A DNA stretch of 64,000 nt. It comes from Hordeum vulgare subsp. vulgare. Taxonomy: Eukaryota; Streptophyta; Magnoliopsida; Poales; Poaceae. The stretch spans positions 353,397,823-353,461,822 of the forward strand of contig NC_058524.1 of the NCBI RefSeq assembly GCF_904849725.1. The letters are read 5' to 3'. The notes beneath the pieces were generated by a model. The model searched no databases. It was not told where the DNA came from and worked only from the letters and a program-made list of their open reading frames with translations. The translations under genes were made by a program, and so were the position numbers. Shown here one piece after another: positions 10,179-21,768 of this stretch (positions within the stretch are counted from its first letter, which is position 1; each line of letters starts with the position of its first letter).

Positions 10179-12249
10179 ATATGATTAGCTAGTGTTCAAG
10201 TTTGCAGCATAAATTATAAATACCCATATCCATGATAACGATTAAACATCATATTCATTCATGGCAATATATAACCAACTAGTAAGCAATAATAAGATAT
10301 CTCACATGCCTACAATTTGTCAAAAAATCAGGATATCATATGGTGACATGGTATTTTGCTAGCCCTTCCTGAGACCGCAAAACATAAATGCAGAGCAGCT
10401 GTGAGATTCAAACATCGACTAAACGTTATAATTCTGGGTAGAAGAGATCCAGTCATGCTCATATTCAACATTAACTAGACTCAACGCATAAAAATGACAA
10501 TAGTGCTCCCTGGTCTGGTGATTTTAGTAAGAAGATGATGACTCAGGAAAAACATAAAAGTAAATAGAAAGGACCTTCATAGAAGGAAGCATTGATTTGT
10601 AGAGGTGGGAGAGCTCAAGTTTTAAAACATTGTTGAAATTCTAAATTTGGGTGGTGCAGTTTTCCTGTCAACGTTACGACAAAGGTTTCCGGTATCTTCC
10701 ATTCTAAATTGATTATTGGCAGTTCCCAAACGGAATTGTAAAGTTTACTCCTATCCAGCACCCATACACAAACCATGGCTAGCCGAATTCATGGGTGCGT
10801 GCCAACATATGAACTATCCCAGGCAGTTTTGTTTGATTATTTTTGATTTTTTCTGGACTAGGCATCCTTTTTACCAGCCTCTCTCGTGCAATGACGACAA
10901 ATAAATGACCATCTTGAGAATAACTTAGTTAGCACGGAATATATCGACCGCCTCGTCGCTACATGAGCGGTACAAGTGCACAAAATAGATGTTTACTTGA
11001 ATATTTAGAGGTGGCACAATCAAATTTACTTGGAACAACAAGGTAATATCGCATACAGGTAGGTATGGTGGATTCATGTGAAACAACATTGGTTTAGGAA
11101 TTTGGATGCACAGGTAGCATTCCCGCTCAGTATAGGTGAAGGCTAGCAATAGATTAGGAAATGACTGGCTACAGAGAAAAAACAATCATAACCATGCATT
11201 GCGAATAATTAATATTGGAAATTAGGATGAGTAGAATATAAATACTCTAAACTAAAACATCATGAATGATGCATTGGTTTTGAATCAACTACATGTTTGT
11301 ACATGGGCCAAGTCAAACGTCTCAAATTAGTTAGAGGGAAATACCATACTACCATACCACATCATAACTATTTTAATGCATGCTGACACATAAGATAAAT
11401 CATTATCTACTGCTAGCTATATAAGAATGGCAGGAGCAAGTATAATCTCTAATTATCATCATAAACATTATCACTGATGATATACCGAATCAAGATCGAA
11501 CGAGCTAAACACATTTACAAAGACAAGAAAAAAGGATGAGTTCATACCAGCTTCCTTTCCCATGATCACTTTCTTAAATATCATAATTATTGCCTTTCAC
11601 TTGTATGACTGAATGATGTGATAACAATAATAGTGCAGGAGTGTCGTGGACTGTGCTAGAATCTGCAAGGTATTTGTGCAAAGGAGAAGACTTGGTAACA
11701 CTGGCCTATGGTTAGATCAACATTAATGCATATGAAAGCCGCTCAACATTTTCATCATGGTCTTCTCCTTTTGATGAATTAAACTAAAGAAAAGAAATTT
11801 AGAGAAACACAATGAAATATTTTTTGAGTTTTTTATTTTTCTCAAACAAAGCAAACAATCAAAGGAAAAACAAAAACTAGAAAAACTACTTATGTGGGAA
11901 AGCTCCCAACAAGTAAAGGAAACATTTTTGCGTTTTCTTTTAATACTACAACTAATTAAACAGGAAAGAAAAACTAAAAAGAAGTGAGAAATATTTTTGG
12001 GTTTTCAAAAAAAATTGAACAAACAAGAAGATATCGTAAAAGTAAGACAAACATGGATATACAATGAAAAAGGATGGACACCAACAGTTTATATAAAGTG
12101 TGTGAACATAATGTCGGTGAGAAATACGTACTCCCCTAACTTAGGCTTTTGCCTAGCTTGGTGATCACCATGGCTGGTTCAGATAATAGTTGAAGTGATA
12201 GCTCATGGAGGTGTTTTGCACCGCCTCCACAGCCAAGGAAATAGCCCCC
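10179..12249. other. AT-rich stretch, probably 3' part of the Athila-like element plus unassigned sequence
   Basis: No convincing gene is seen. The part around 11770-12000, with long A/T runs and a TGTGGGAAAGCTCCCAAC motif at about 11893, resembles sequence I associate with the 3' untranslated end of Triticeae Athila-like elements. That fits its place downstream (minus strand) of the env-position ORF. I could not find an LTR copy matching 21063-21768 here, so the 3' LTR is missing or unrecognisable. Confidence 0.35.
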
Positions 12250-13419
12250 ACTACCTATTTGTGCTCTTATACCTCGTTGTCGAGAATATAGTATCTTGGC
12301 TTGTCGTGAAAATCAAAGAGAGCACGCGTAGGCAACGTAACAGGTATAGGTCTAGATTTTGACAAATATTAAGTTGTACTCATAACCCCTGGAACTAGTC
12401 AAAACGAAGTCGTGACGCCGCATGGCTTCACAATCTAAATATTTGTTAGGAAACATGGGGTCATTAGGTTGGTGTGAGACTCCTAATTTTTTAGCTACAC
12501 GGGAGGCATTAATTCCTCAATAAATCACCACATCTTGACTTAGAGTTTAGCCATCAGGCAATAATAGCCCTGATGTTATATTGCCTCTCACTAGTCAACT
12601 CAGTGTGAATAAGACTCAGATCACGAGCGCATAGTGCACTGCAATGGTGTTTACCTACTAAACATTTCCCATTGGACAATGCAAAGCGGTGAAGAAAGGG
12701 AAATTGAATACTTTATTAGGCAATGGTGTTCTAGCCTGTATCACCCATCTATCTTCTCCTTAGCAAAGACTCTCGAGGAACATATTATAATTAGTTTTTC
12801 ATGGTTTTTTAAGTGAACCCCAAAATGGAAGTTTGCATGCGTCACAAAATTCTTCTAGAGATAAACTATCGGACTTATCATAAAGACTAAACAAAACTCT
12901 AGAGGTATGATGATGATATCAGAATCCATTTGTGAATGAACGAGTAAGGTCATGCCGTTGGATACACTTATCCGCTAGGAAGTCGGTGAGGCCAGTATTG
13001 TGGTTGTATTGATCGAACTCCTCCTTAATGCCTGCACCTCTCATGAACTCATCACATGGCCAACCACATGACTTAGCGTCAGCCATGATTATCAAGCTTG
13101 TTCGGGGTTCGGCATAAGCTTGCCGCACCAAACCCTCGTTTGATGATTCTCCTAAATAACGCCTTCTTGAAGAGCCTCTCCTAAAGAAATTCATCTTCCT
13201 AGGAACAAATTTCTGAAAAAATTTGGACCAGAAAATTATGTCAGTAAAACTTTGCAAGATTGATAGCAAGCACTCATATGGATGCCTAGAGGACATATAA
13301 AACATTCCCACTACTTGAAACTCGAAGAATGAGGCATGCAAGCTCATTATCAGTAGCAGCAAGTGCAGCAAAATATAAACCACTGAAGCGAAAACTAATT
13401 GGAAGAATGGGGGAGTCAT
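12250..13419 (-). pseudogene. Athila-like Gypsy accessory (env-position) protein fragment
   Basis: The longest open part is 12919-13419 (166 codons). From MNFFRRGSS it reads ...EFMRGAGIKEEFDQY and CIQRHDLTRSF. Past a stop at 12919 the same strand continues with LYDKSDSLSLEEFCDACKLP and a WGSLKKP segment, then more decayed sequence. This pattern is common in Triticeae Athila-type Gypsy elements, where it forms a separate ORF; its role is unknown. Here it lies downstream of gag-protease in the same direction, with RT, RNase H and integrase missing between. This fits an env-position gene in an internally deleted element. Several stops make it non-functional. Confidence 0.65.
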
Positions 13420-13958
13420 ATACCAAGGAGAAATTCCTCAAAATAGTTTAAGAAACGGAGTTTTGAACAAAGAGATGCAAATTTTTAGTTTCACGAGGAA
13501 GAACACGAGAGAGGGGGAGAGAGAGAGATCTAGGGAATTTTTGCTGGAGGTACTGGATGAGATGGGATGAAGAGATAAGGCGAGGGGGGGGCTATGGGCC
13601 CTACAACACAACACGACATGTCCTAGGGGATGGCCGTACCCAGTTGCCTCGTGGCATAGAGGCACCCCTTCCTAGTGTATTTTTAGCACGAAATATTCTT
13701 AAATATTCCTTAAAAACGAAATTTAAAATTTTGTGGCATTCCGAGACTTTTTATTTTTGGGTCATTTTTTATTTGCACAGAAAACTCAGAAAACAGGATA
13801 ATCATGTCATTTTATTTAATTCAACTAAAAATAAGAAAGAGCAAACTAATGATATGGAGAGTCATGCCTACTAAATTCACCAATCAGATGTATTTAAAAA
13901 GGATCCATTAATAAGGTTGATCAAGTCTTATTAATAACCTTTTCCGGTTGACATGAAA
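13420..13958 (-). other. Spacer and leader upstream of the env-position ORF; pol deletion junction
   Basis: Read leftward this stretch contains an AG/CT-rich leader (CTCTCTCTCTCCCCCTCTCT on the minus strand near 13510-13530) just before the env-position ORF. To the right is AT-rich sequence where the protease frame dies (near 13958). The whole RT-RNase H-integrase part expected here is absent, so a large deletion lies within or beside this segment. Confidence 0.45.
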
Positions 13959-16302
13959 CCAATTTTTTTCATATGACACTAAGTTACGCCAATGGGAATT
14001 TGTATATCCCTAACAATAAGAGTATAATATTTCTTCTTGGCAGTAGCAAGAGGAATTTTGAAACGTCCAATGGTGACTGTAGCAATTTGTTGAATGACAT
14101 TAATATTATTAATCAAAGTTTGCTTCGTTGGAAAATACATGTTATGTTGTTTGCCATTGACATGAAGAGTGACCTTGCTTTTGTTGAAATTGATAACAAC
14201 CCATGTATTTAAAAGGGTCTACCAAGGATGATCGACATGTTGTAATCCTCGGGCAGATCAAGAATAACAAGGTCTGTCAAGATAGTACCATTCGCAACCA
14301 CAACAGGAACATCCTTGCAAATTCCAATAGGTAAAGTGGTGGATTTATCAACCATTTGTAAAGATATCTCATTAGGTAAAATATTATTCAAATAAAGTCT
14401 CTTATAAGGAGAGACGGGTATAACACTAACACCAGCTCCTAAATCACATAAACAAATTTTAATATCACTTCTTTTAATGGAGGAAGGTATGGTGGGATAC
14501 CTGGATCGCCCAACTTCTTAGGCACTCCACCATCAAAAGAATAATTATCAAACGTAGTAGCAATTTCAATTTCATGTATTTTTCTTTTGTTCATAATAAT
14601 ATCTTTCATATACTTATGATACAGAGGCATTTTCAAAATATCAGCCAACCGAGTGCTAGAAAATACGGGCCTAATCATTTTAGCAAAGCACTCAAAGTAT
14701 TCCTTGTCATTACTCTTAGAAGGTTTATGAGGGAATGGCTTGGGTTTTTGAGCCCATGGCTCTCTTTCTTTCCCATGCTTTCTAGCAACAAAATGTTTCT
14801 TCTCATGATATTTATTTTTAGGAGGTGGCTTATCAAGATCTTCAACAGGTTCTATTTCCACATCATTATCAAGTTCTTTATTACTATGTGAATGTTCATT
14901 ACCATATTGGGTGGTGAAGCATCTAAATGAACATTATTAGTCTCATCATCATTATGTGAATGTTCATTACCAGATTGTGTCTCGGCATGAAAAGTAGAAA
15001 CATCATTATGATTCTCTGCAGGTTTTTCCACAATAGGTTCACTAGAAGCATACAAAGTCCTATCATTTTTCTTTTTCCTTGTCTTCTTAGAAGGACTAGG
15101 TGTATCATCATTAATTCTCTGAGAATCATATTATATTCTTTTAGGATGACCTTCACGATAAAGAGGTTCCTGAGTCATGCGACCTCCTCTAGCCATTAGT
15201 ATAATAGCATTGTTATTCTTGTTATCATTTATTTCAGAAAGCAAATCATTATGTGATTTAGCAACTTTGTCTAGTTGGGTGTGAACCATAGAAACATGTT
15301 TACCTAGACCCTTAACTTCATTAGCAATTCTAAATATCAAGTCACTCAAACGTTATATCGTCATAGCATTTCGTCTTAATTGATCTTTGACATAATTATT
15401 AATATGTTCTTGTTTAACAATATAACTGTCAAATTCATGCATGGATTGAGTAGGAGTCTTAGGGTAAGGTATATCACTTTCATTAAAGGTACACAGAGAA
15501 TTTACCTCTACTACCTATGTCGGGTTGTCAAGTCCATGTATTTCTTCTATAGGTGGTAATTTATTCACATCTTCAGTTTTAATAACCTTTTCCTTGATAG
15601 ATGTGATGGATTCTTGCATATCTTCAGGACGGGGGAATAGAATACCTCGCTTCTTTTGAATAGGCTCTGGTGGTGGTTTGGGAAGTGTCCAATCATCGGA
15701 ATTTTGTAATATGTTATTTAATAGTTCTTCAGCTTGTCCAACAGTTCTTTCCCTGAAAACATAACCAATACAACTGTCTAGGAAATACCGAGAAGCATAA
15801 GTTCGTCCATTATAAAAGATATCAAGTATTTCATTTTTCTTAAGGGGATCATCCGGGAGATCTCTAAGTAACTGGAGAAGCCTCCCCCAATCTTGAGGGA
15901 TATTTTCTTCTTCAATTTGCATGGTGTTAAATATCTCTTGTAAGGCAGCTTGTTTGTTATGAGGAGGAAAGTATTTTTCTGAGAAGTAATAAAGCATATC
16001 ACGGGGACTACACACACAACTAGGAGCAAGAGAAATGAACCATTCTTTAGCCTCACCTTTTAGCGTGGAAGGAAAAAAGCTTAAGGAATTAATACTAACG
16101 TACCTTTTCCTCATTAGTAAACAAAGCATCAATATCATTCAACTTTGTGAGATGTCCCACAAGAGTTTCAATTTCATAACCATGGAAAGGATCATATTGT
16201 ACTATAGGAATCCACTCAGGATCTATAGAGAATCGATAATCCTTATCAGTAACAAATATAGGACAAGTAGCAAATTTAAGATCAAGTTTCATTTTCTCCA
16301 TC
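13959..16302 (-). pseudogene. gag-pro: Athila-like Gypsy gag-protease, left part (split by insertion at 16302)
   Basis: Gag reads leftward from 16302. A capsid domain of Retrotrans_gag type follows, with LKGEAKEWFISLAPS, FSEKYFPPHNKQAALQEI and LPDDPLKKNEILDIFYNG (15515-16138). Then come a helical C-terminal segment (15131-15349), an acidic repetitive linker (14850-15060), and a basic region at 14439-14861. An aspartic-protease-like segment at 14209-14391 ends LPEDYNMSIILGRPF, and its frame continues to about 13959. Frameshifts (for example near 16110) and stops break it repeatedly. No RT or integrase follows. The N-terminal gag exists on the far side of the nested element, at 20572-20998. Confidence 0.85.
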
Positions 16303-17156
16303 TGTCGGGAAAACGAAACCTATGGGAAACTCTAAGGTTCCCTTGATCGTTCGGCGAAGGGAGAGAGGTGGCGCCAAGAGCGGAACTAGCGATCAGCACA
16401 GACAAGGTCGTTTACCCAGGTTCGGGCCGCTTGACACGTAAAACCCTACTCCTGCTCTATTTTTATTGGGTGCTTACAGTGGGGTTATTTGCTATAGTAA
16501 CTTAGTTGGTGATCAAAGAGTCTAACCCCAAAAGGTCCAACCCCTATAATGAGCTTTGGGCCTCCTTTTATAGGCAAAGGGGTCACCAACAGTGTGCTCA
16601 CGGGTTGCATAGTGAACAGGGTTCACCGCTTATCCATCTAATGTGGTGTCAGGGGCAGTAAATGCCTTGTATGACCCCCTGACCTGCATCAAGGTGGCTT
16701 CGACATGTGCCCAAGTGTGTTGACACCTGGGCTTTGTGCTGGCGCATGAGGGATGCGCTGGAGCGGTGGCGGTCGGCGGCACTGTGGCAGGAGGGACACC
16801 TGGTGGACGAAGGGAGCCTGCCGGCCTGGCGTCGTTGCCTGCGGCCTAGCTCGTCTTCCCGGCAAGGATGGCTTTCCGGGGCCTTGGACATATTCCCGGC
16901 AAGGAGGACTTGTCGGGTCCTTGCAAGTCTTCCCGGCAAGGAGGGCTTGCTAGGCCCTTGTGATTCTCCCCGACAAGGAGGGCTTGGTGGGGCCTTGTAG
17001 CCTGGGTTGGCTCTTCACACTTTGGTGGGGTGTGGTCTCGGCGAGCCTGGGGTTTAACTTCTTGTCGGCTCTCTCAGTGTATCGCCGCCAAGTGTGCTGC
17101 TGGTGCCCGTGCACAAGTCTGAGGCACAACAGACCCTAGTCTCTAGTGCACTGACA
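16303..17156 (-). repeat. 3' LTR of the B3-carrying element
   Basis: It is bounded by TGTCGGG and CTGACA with a TSD on its outer side. It contains a minus-strand TATA box (TATAAAAGG, 16564-16572). A minisatellite of four roughly 37-bp units at about 16850-17000 is built on CCCGGCAAGGAGG...CTTG. Confidence 0.9.
16850..17000. repeat. Minisatellite of about 37 bp inside the LTR
   Basis: Four imperfect tandem units carry the core TCCCGGCAAGGAGGGCTTG, itself containing the near-palindrome GGCAAG...CTTGCC. The other LTR has the same array at about 20265-20410, better conserved. Confidence 0.7.
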
Positions 17157-17543
17157 GGAGCCCCCGAGCCTGGGCCACACACGCATGCGAGGTGTCCTTG
17201 GGCCAGGCCCAAATTGGTGCACGTGCTTCTGTGATAGGGCGCTTGGCAGCTTGGAGCCCTTGCAAGTGGCCCTTCCCCACGTCGCGCATCGATCGCGTGA
17301 GATGGGGAGGCGTGCGCAGAGTAGCCTTCCCAACTCCCGAAGCATTACTACCAGGCGTGAGGCATGCGCAGTAACGGTCAGGCAAGTGGCATTCATGGCC
17401 TTAAAGGTCACGGTCGTGGCAGGGCCCACCCCTGCATGCATTGGTGCAGCAGGGCGGTTCACTATTCGCCCGTGATCAGGTGTGATTGGGCCAGAGGGGC
17501 GGTGGTTTCTGTAGTGAGGAGAGCTAGCCCCCGCGCCTCGCCC

Positions 17544-17550
17544 TATATAT
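17544..17550 (+). promoter_or_regulatory. TATA box upstream of the captured B3-like gene
   Basis: CCCTATATATTAGG lies about 115 bp before the ATG at 17663. A leader-like CATCCACCCAACTCGTG stretch lies between. It is on the plus strand, opposite to the host element's transcription. This suggests that promoter and 5' leader were captured together with the coding part. Confidence 0.45.
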
Positions 17551-17662
17551 TAGGAGGTTTGCGAGGGGGTTTTACTCATCCACCCAACTCGTGAAACACT
17601 CAACATCCTCAGCTTGTTTATGCAGTGTCTTCTTCAGCTTCAGGTGGCGCTCGCCCCTAACA

Positions 17663-18225
17663 ATGGCCAGGGGACGTGGGCGGCCACCAACGGCTACCAG
17701 AGCGGCAAGAGGAACCCATTCGGATTATGCCATAGCTTCAGGGCCACAGCTGCGGAGGGCGACGCGAGCGCACGAGGTCGCGGAGGGGTGTGGGGCCGCG
17801 GTCGCCGCAGAGGTCGTGGCTGGGGAAGGTGGGATGCTACTCCAGCACCCCCGCCTTGTCCCAAGCTTGTTTCCGCGGGGACCCATGTTGAAAGGACTCC
17901 ATTGTAGTTTCTCGTCAAACTGCAAGGCCGCATCAGGACCCGACTTCAACTCCTCATCGCCTTTGCCAAGGTGATGAGCGAAGAGAAGCTACCGATGTTG
18001 TTGCTTCGGGTGCATGGCTACGGGAACAGCGCCGTAGCGGTGGCCGTGGAGCGACTGGGGCCCTGGCTCCTATTCCTCGATCGCGGGTGGAAGAGCTTCG
18101 CCCGTGCCCATAATCTCTAGGATGGGAACGTTCTTCGCTTCAAAATGATGGCGGACAACCTGCTCTCCGTCAAGATATACAGGAGCTTATGTGTGCGCCT
18201 CAGTTGCTATGAAGAGAGATCGAGA
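17663..18225 (+). pseudogene. Captured B3 DNA-binding-domain gene fragment
   Basis: From ATG 17663 the frame starts MARGRGRPPTATRAARG, a basic low-complexity N-terminus. A frameshift follows. In the frame read from 17614, past a TAG at 17905, comes FLVKLQGRIRTRL, then LLIAFAKVMSEEKLPMLLL and later DRGWKSFARAHNL, a TAG, and DGNVLRFKMMADNLLSVK. That order (entry strand, 'FAKVM' turn, 'GW..FA..h.L..G..L.F', closing strand) is the plant B3 fold, the DNA-binding domain of REM/ARF/ABI3-related factors. An acidic, Ser/Gly-rich tail with more stops follows to about 18450. It lies inside an LTR element and is antisense to it, so I read it as a transduplicated host gene fragment. At least one frameshift and two stops make it a pseudogene. 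Confidence 0.7.
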
Positions 18226-19714
18226 TAGACTTAAAGCCCTTCCTCGTGCGAGGGCAACGAGGACGGGACGAATGGTAGCGAGAGCGGGTACAGGTCAGAC
18301 CTCGGCAGGCTAAGCCTGGGTACGGGGATCTGACCACAGACTGACCGTCGGTCGCACCATCACCGTGAGTCCGCGACTCTCCTCCTGCCGAGTCGGGAAC
18401 GACGAGCCGGAAGAACCGATGCTGCCGCATATTGCGGGAAGCGCTTGGTTCTCAGCTCCGCCGTCCCTTCTGCCCCCGTTCTCCTCCCCGTAGTGCTGGT
18501 CCTGGAGGGGCCATACTAGTTCGCGCTGGGGGCCTTGCTGCTTTTTGTCTTCTTGAACTTCTGTCCGGCAAGCTTGTCCCTCGCCAAAAGACAGTATCAT
18601 AGGTTGAAGTAGTAAAAATAATCCATGTAATATGTCTGAGTTTACCTCGAACAGATGAATAAAATGTTGTTTCCTTTGTGTTTGATCCCCCTATTTGTTT
18701 GATACACCCTTTGCGTTTTCCAGAAAGTTGCCGGCGTGACTGGTCCTGCCGCTAGTGCTTTGAGGAACGGATCCTTAGCAGTTCGTAGGAGGGGTCATTA
18801 CCGGCAAGACTCCTTGCCGCACTCAGTGCAACCATTAGATCGTCGAGCGCGCCTCAAGGAGAAATAAGGCAATGTGTAGTCGCTTGGTCTATTGAACAAG
18901 TTCCAAACATTGTGAAGGAGTTTTGTGGCCATTCAGGTCGTTGAATGAGTTCGAAACAGAGTCAAGGTGCACTGATCCTGACAATGTTCCATTTGCGCAT
19001 GGGTTTCTCAAACAAAGATTGGGATTTCTAGAAAGGAAACAACTTATCTACTCAAAAATTTCATCTAGAATCTCTATCACTTATCTGTTGTGCCACGACA
19101 CTTCTTCCCGTGACGTTTGGATCTTTTGTCGGGGCCTCAGATCCCCGGCAAGCAAGATGTTACACTCTCTCGGCAACTTCCCCTCAGGCAAGGTTCTTGC
19201 CGATAGTCCTTGACTATCACATAGGAAAGGGGTTGCCGGAGTATAACTCCTTTTTCTCTTTTGCCAGGCCATGCTAGGGGAGGCCCGGAGTGCATATTCT
19301 GCGGCGATGCAATGCTTCCAAGGGGGAAAGCGTTTCCGCCGGAGAGCGTGCCTGGGCTTCGGGACCTGTTGTCGCTTCCTCGATGGCTATGCATCACTCC
19401 GTGGAGGTGTGTCAGCCGGAGTATGTGCCAGAGGCCTCGTCGAAGCCTCCAGGCACACGCTCGATAGCAACGCACTGCCTGGAGTGGCGCATTAGCCTGA
19501 TGGCATCGAGCTCGGGGTCTCCGTCTCCTTGGCATGCGCTTGCGCAGCGGTGCGCTCGCGCAGGCGTTAGGAGACGATAGCGAAGTGGAGTGACCACCGC
19601 GGCGTTTCGCCTTTGGGAACAGTGGCGGTGCGCTCAACTTCCCAAGATCTGGTGCGGATCTTGCTCGAATCCGCGAAAAAGCTCTCAGCCGCCCCCTACC
19701 GGCCGCGCGAAAGA
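18226..19714. other. Remaining interior of the B3-carrying element
   Basis: No recognised coding sequence beyond the decayed B3 tail (to about 18450). The stretch around 18600-18720 is AT-rich and resembles a 3' untranslated end (AATAAAATG near 18658). 18780-19260 has repeated GGCAA/TTGCC motifs like those in the LTR minisatellite. 19260-19714 is GC-rich with several chance open frames on both strands. The bases just left of 19715 (minus strand TCTTTCGCGCGG) would be the primer-binding region; no tRNA match was recognised. Confidence 0.5.
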
Positions 19715-20566
19715 TGTCGGGAAAAGGCACGCCTGGGAAGCTCTAAGATTCCCTCGATCGTTCGGCTAAGGGGGGAGGCGTCGCCAAGGACGCAACTAGC
19801 GATCAACACCGGCAAGGTCATTTACCCAGGTTCGGGCCGCTTGGCGCGTAAAACCCGACTCCTGCTTTGTTTGTACTGGGTTCTTACTATAGGGTTATTT
19901 GCTACACAAACTTAGCTGCTGATCAAAGAGTCTAACCCCAAAAGGTCCAACCCCTAGAAATGAGCTTTCGACCTCCTTTTTATAGGCAAAGAGGTCACCA
20001 ACAGTGTGCTCATGGGGTGCATAGTGAACAGGGTTCCCCGCTTATCTATATACTGTGGTGTCAGGGCAGTAAATGCCTTGTGTGACCCACTGACCTGCAT
20101 CAAGGTGGCTTCGACACGTGCCCAGGTGTGTTGACACCTGGGTTTTTGCTGGCGCATGAGGGATGCGCTGGAGCGTTGGTAGTCGGCGATACTGTGGTAG
20201 GAGGGACACCTGGCGGGCGAAGGGTGCCTCCGGCCTGGCGTCCTTGCCTACGGCCTAGCTCATCTTCTCGGCAAGGATGGCTTGCCGGGGCCTTGGTCAT
20301 CTTCCCGGCAAGGAGGACTTACCGGGGCCTTGCAAGTCTTCCCGGCAAGGAGGGCTTGTCGGGGCCTTGTGAGTCTTCCCGGCAAGGAGGGCTTGCCGGA
20401 GCCTTGTAGCCTGGGCTGGCTCTTCATACCTTTGGTGGGGTGTGGTCTCGGCGAGCCTGGGGTTTAACTTCCCGTCGGCTATTTTAGTGTATAACCACCA
20501 AGTGTGCTGCAGGTGCCCGTGCACAAGTCTGCGGCACAGGAGACCCTAGTCTCTAGTGCCCTGACA
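19715..20566 (-). repeat. 5' LTR of the B3-carrying element
   Basis: It begins TGTCGGGAAAA (plus-strand reading) and ends CTGACA before the TSD copy CCATC (20567-20571). It has a leftward TATA box (CCTTTTTATA on plus, 19975-19984) and the same 37-bp minisatellite as the other LTR. Confidence 0.9.
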
Positions 20567-20571
20567 CCATC

Positions 20572-20998
20572 ATAGATTTTTCTTTCAGTTCGCATAGTAG
20601 TTTCTTCAGGTCATCTTTATTTTCACAAGCAAGAAAGTCCCTATCTACTACCCCATCGATACCATAATCTTCACGTATATTAGGCCATTCGTATTTATTG
20701 GGAGAGAGATTTGTAGTAGGTGATTCAAAATTTTCATCACTTTCAGCATTTTCAAATTCTCTAGCTTTAGCAATGTGGGAATCAAGTATTCATTCAATGG
20801 CACAGTTCCAATTTCATCAAATATAGTAGTATTATCATCATTAATTTCATAAGTAGCACCATCAAGTTCAAGTGATATATCAGAACGAGCAATAGGCAGT
20901 GGTGTAATAAGCTCATTCGAAATAGTAGGTGAATCAAAAGTAGATCTAGATGGATGTTCCTTACCTCCTCTCGTACGAGAGGGGACGATCTTAATTGG
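20572..20998 (-). pseudogene. gag: Athila-like gag, N-terminal part (right of the insertion)
   Basis: Read leftward it shows YPIKIVPSRTRGG, LITPLPIARSDISLELDG and NDDNTTIFDEIG. After a frame change comes DFLACENKDDLKKLLCELKE, which runs straight into the CCATC target site. On the other side of the nested element the frame resumes at 16301 with MEKMKLDLKFATCP. This continuity is direct proof that the LTR element split this gag. Confidence 0.8.
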
Positions 20999-21030
20999 AT
21001 ATTCTCAAGTTAACACAATAAATATAGCTA

Positions 21031-21050
21031 TCCTCCCACGCAACGGCGCC
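21031..21050 (-). other. Primer-binding site of the Athila-like element (tRNA-Asp type)
   Basis: The minus strand reads GGCGCCGTTGCGTGGGAGGA, a slightly mutated form of the GGCGCCGTTGCCGGGGA-type PBS typical of Athila/Tat Gypsy elements. It lies just downstream of the LTR end (...GGGTTATCA, 21063). It confirms leftward transcription. Confidence 0.7.
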
Positions 21051-21062
21051 CGAAAAAGGTCT

Positions 21063-21768
21063 TGATAACCCACAAATATAGGTGATCACGACAATCTTCA
21101 CGGGTAGTATTTCATTATAATTTATTGATTCCACACAAGGGGAGAGAAATAATATTGATTGTCCTTGACATTTGAGTTGTCAATTCAACCGCACCTGGGA
21201 TATCTCTATGCATCAAAGGTTTAGTAGCATGGCAAATAATAGTAATAGCAGTAACAGTGATAGCAACAACTTTGTAACAGTAGTGACAGTGACAACAACA
21301 ATAGTAACATAGCAATATTTAGTATATGTAAAGAGTAGGAAATGGTGCAGTGATGTTAAGATATGGATAACATCAATTATGTAACAGTTACACACTAGAG
21401 CGACACACAACTAGCTCCAAGTTATCAATGTAATGTAGGCATGCATTCCGTGTATAGTCATACATGCTTTTGATAAGAACTTGCATGCCATCTTTTGTCC
21501 TAACCTCCCATGGCAGTGGGTTACTATTGGAAACTAATTGGTATTAATAGGCATCCTTTTAATAGAGAACCGGAACAAAGCATGAACACATGGTGATACA
21601 TGAACTCCTCAAACTACGACAATCACGAGAAAGAGTCCCAATTATTATCACTTTGGGGTATGCGGATCAAGACACGTAATAGGTGCATACAACTTTCAAG
21701 AGAGGATCCTAATCACTCTTATATCCATGAAATAATAATAGGTTCAGATCTCAAATCATGGCACTCGG
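21063..21768 (-). repeat. Partial 5' LTR of the Athila-like element
   Basis: On the plus strand it begins TGATAACCCACAAATATAGG, the complement of a common Triticeae Athila-type LTR 3' end. It continues through the TTTATTGATTCCACACAAGG region and a run of small GTA/ACA repeats (21230-21310). It is cut at 21768, where LTR copy B begins with TGTAATGCCCC. Only about 0.7 kb remains. Open frames here are chance. Confidence 0.7.

Larger units (their letters stand above)
16303..20566 (-). mobile_element. Complete nested LTR element with B3-gene capture (TSD CCATC)
   Basis: Two direct LTRs (16303-17156 and 19715-20566, about 0.85 kb each) start TGTCGGGAAAA and end CTGACA as written on the plus strand. 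CCATC occurs immediately before 16303 and immediately after 20566, a perfect 5-bp TSD. Removing the element rejoins the host gag frame. LTR TATA boxes point left and a G-rich tract (CTCGGGGGCTCC, minus strand) abuts 17156 like a polypurine tract. The element therefore runs leftward and 19715-20566 is its 5' LTR. The 2.56-kb interior has no gag, pol or integrase, so it is non-autonomous. It carries a B3-like gene fragment on the opposite strand. The LTRs differ at many positions, so the insertion is not recent. Confidence 0.92.

Noticed and set aside
17663..18225. A functional host B3 transcription factor gene
   Set aside because: It lies wholly inside a TSD-bounded LTR element and has a frameshift and stops within the B3 domain.
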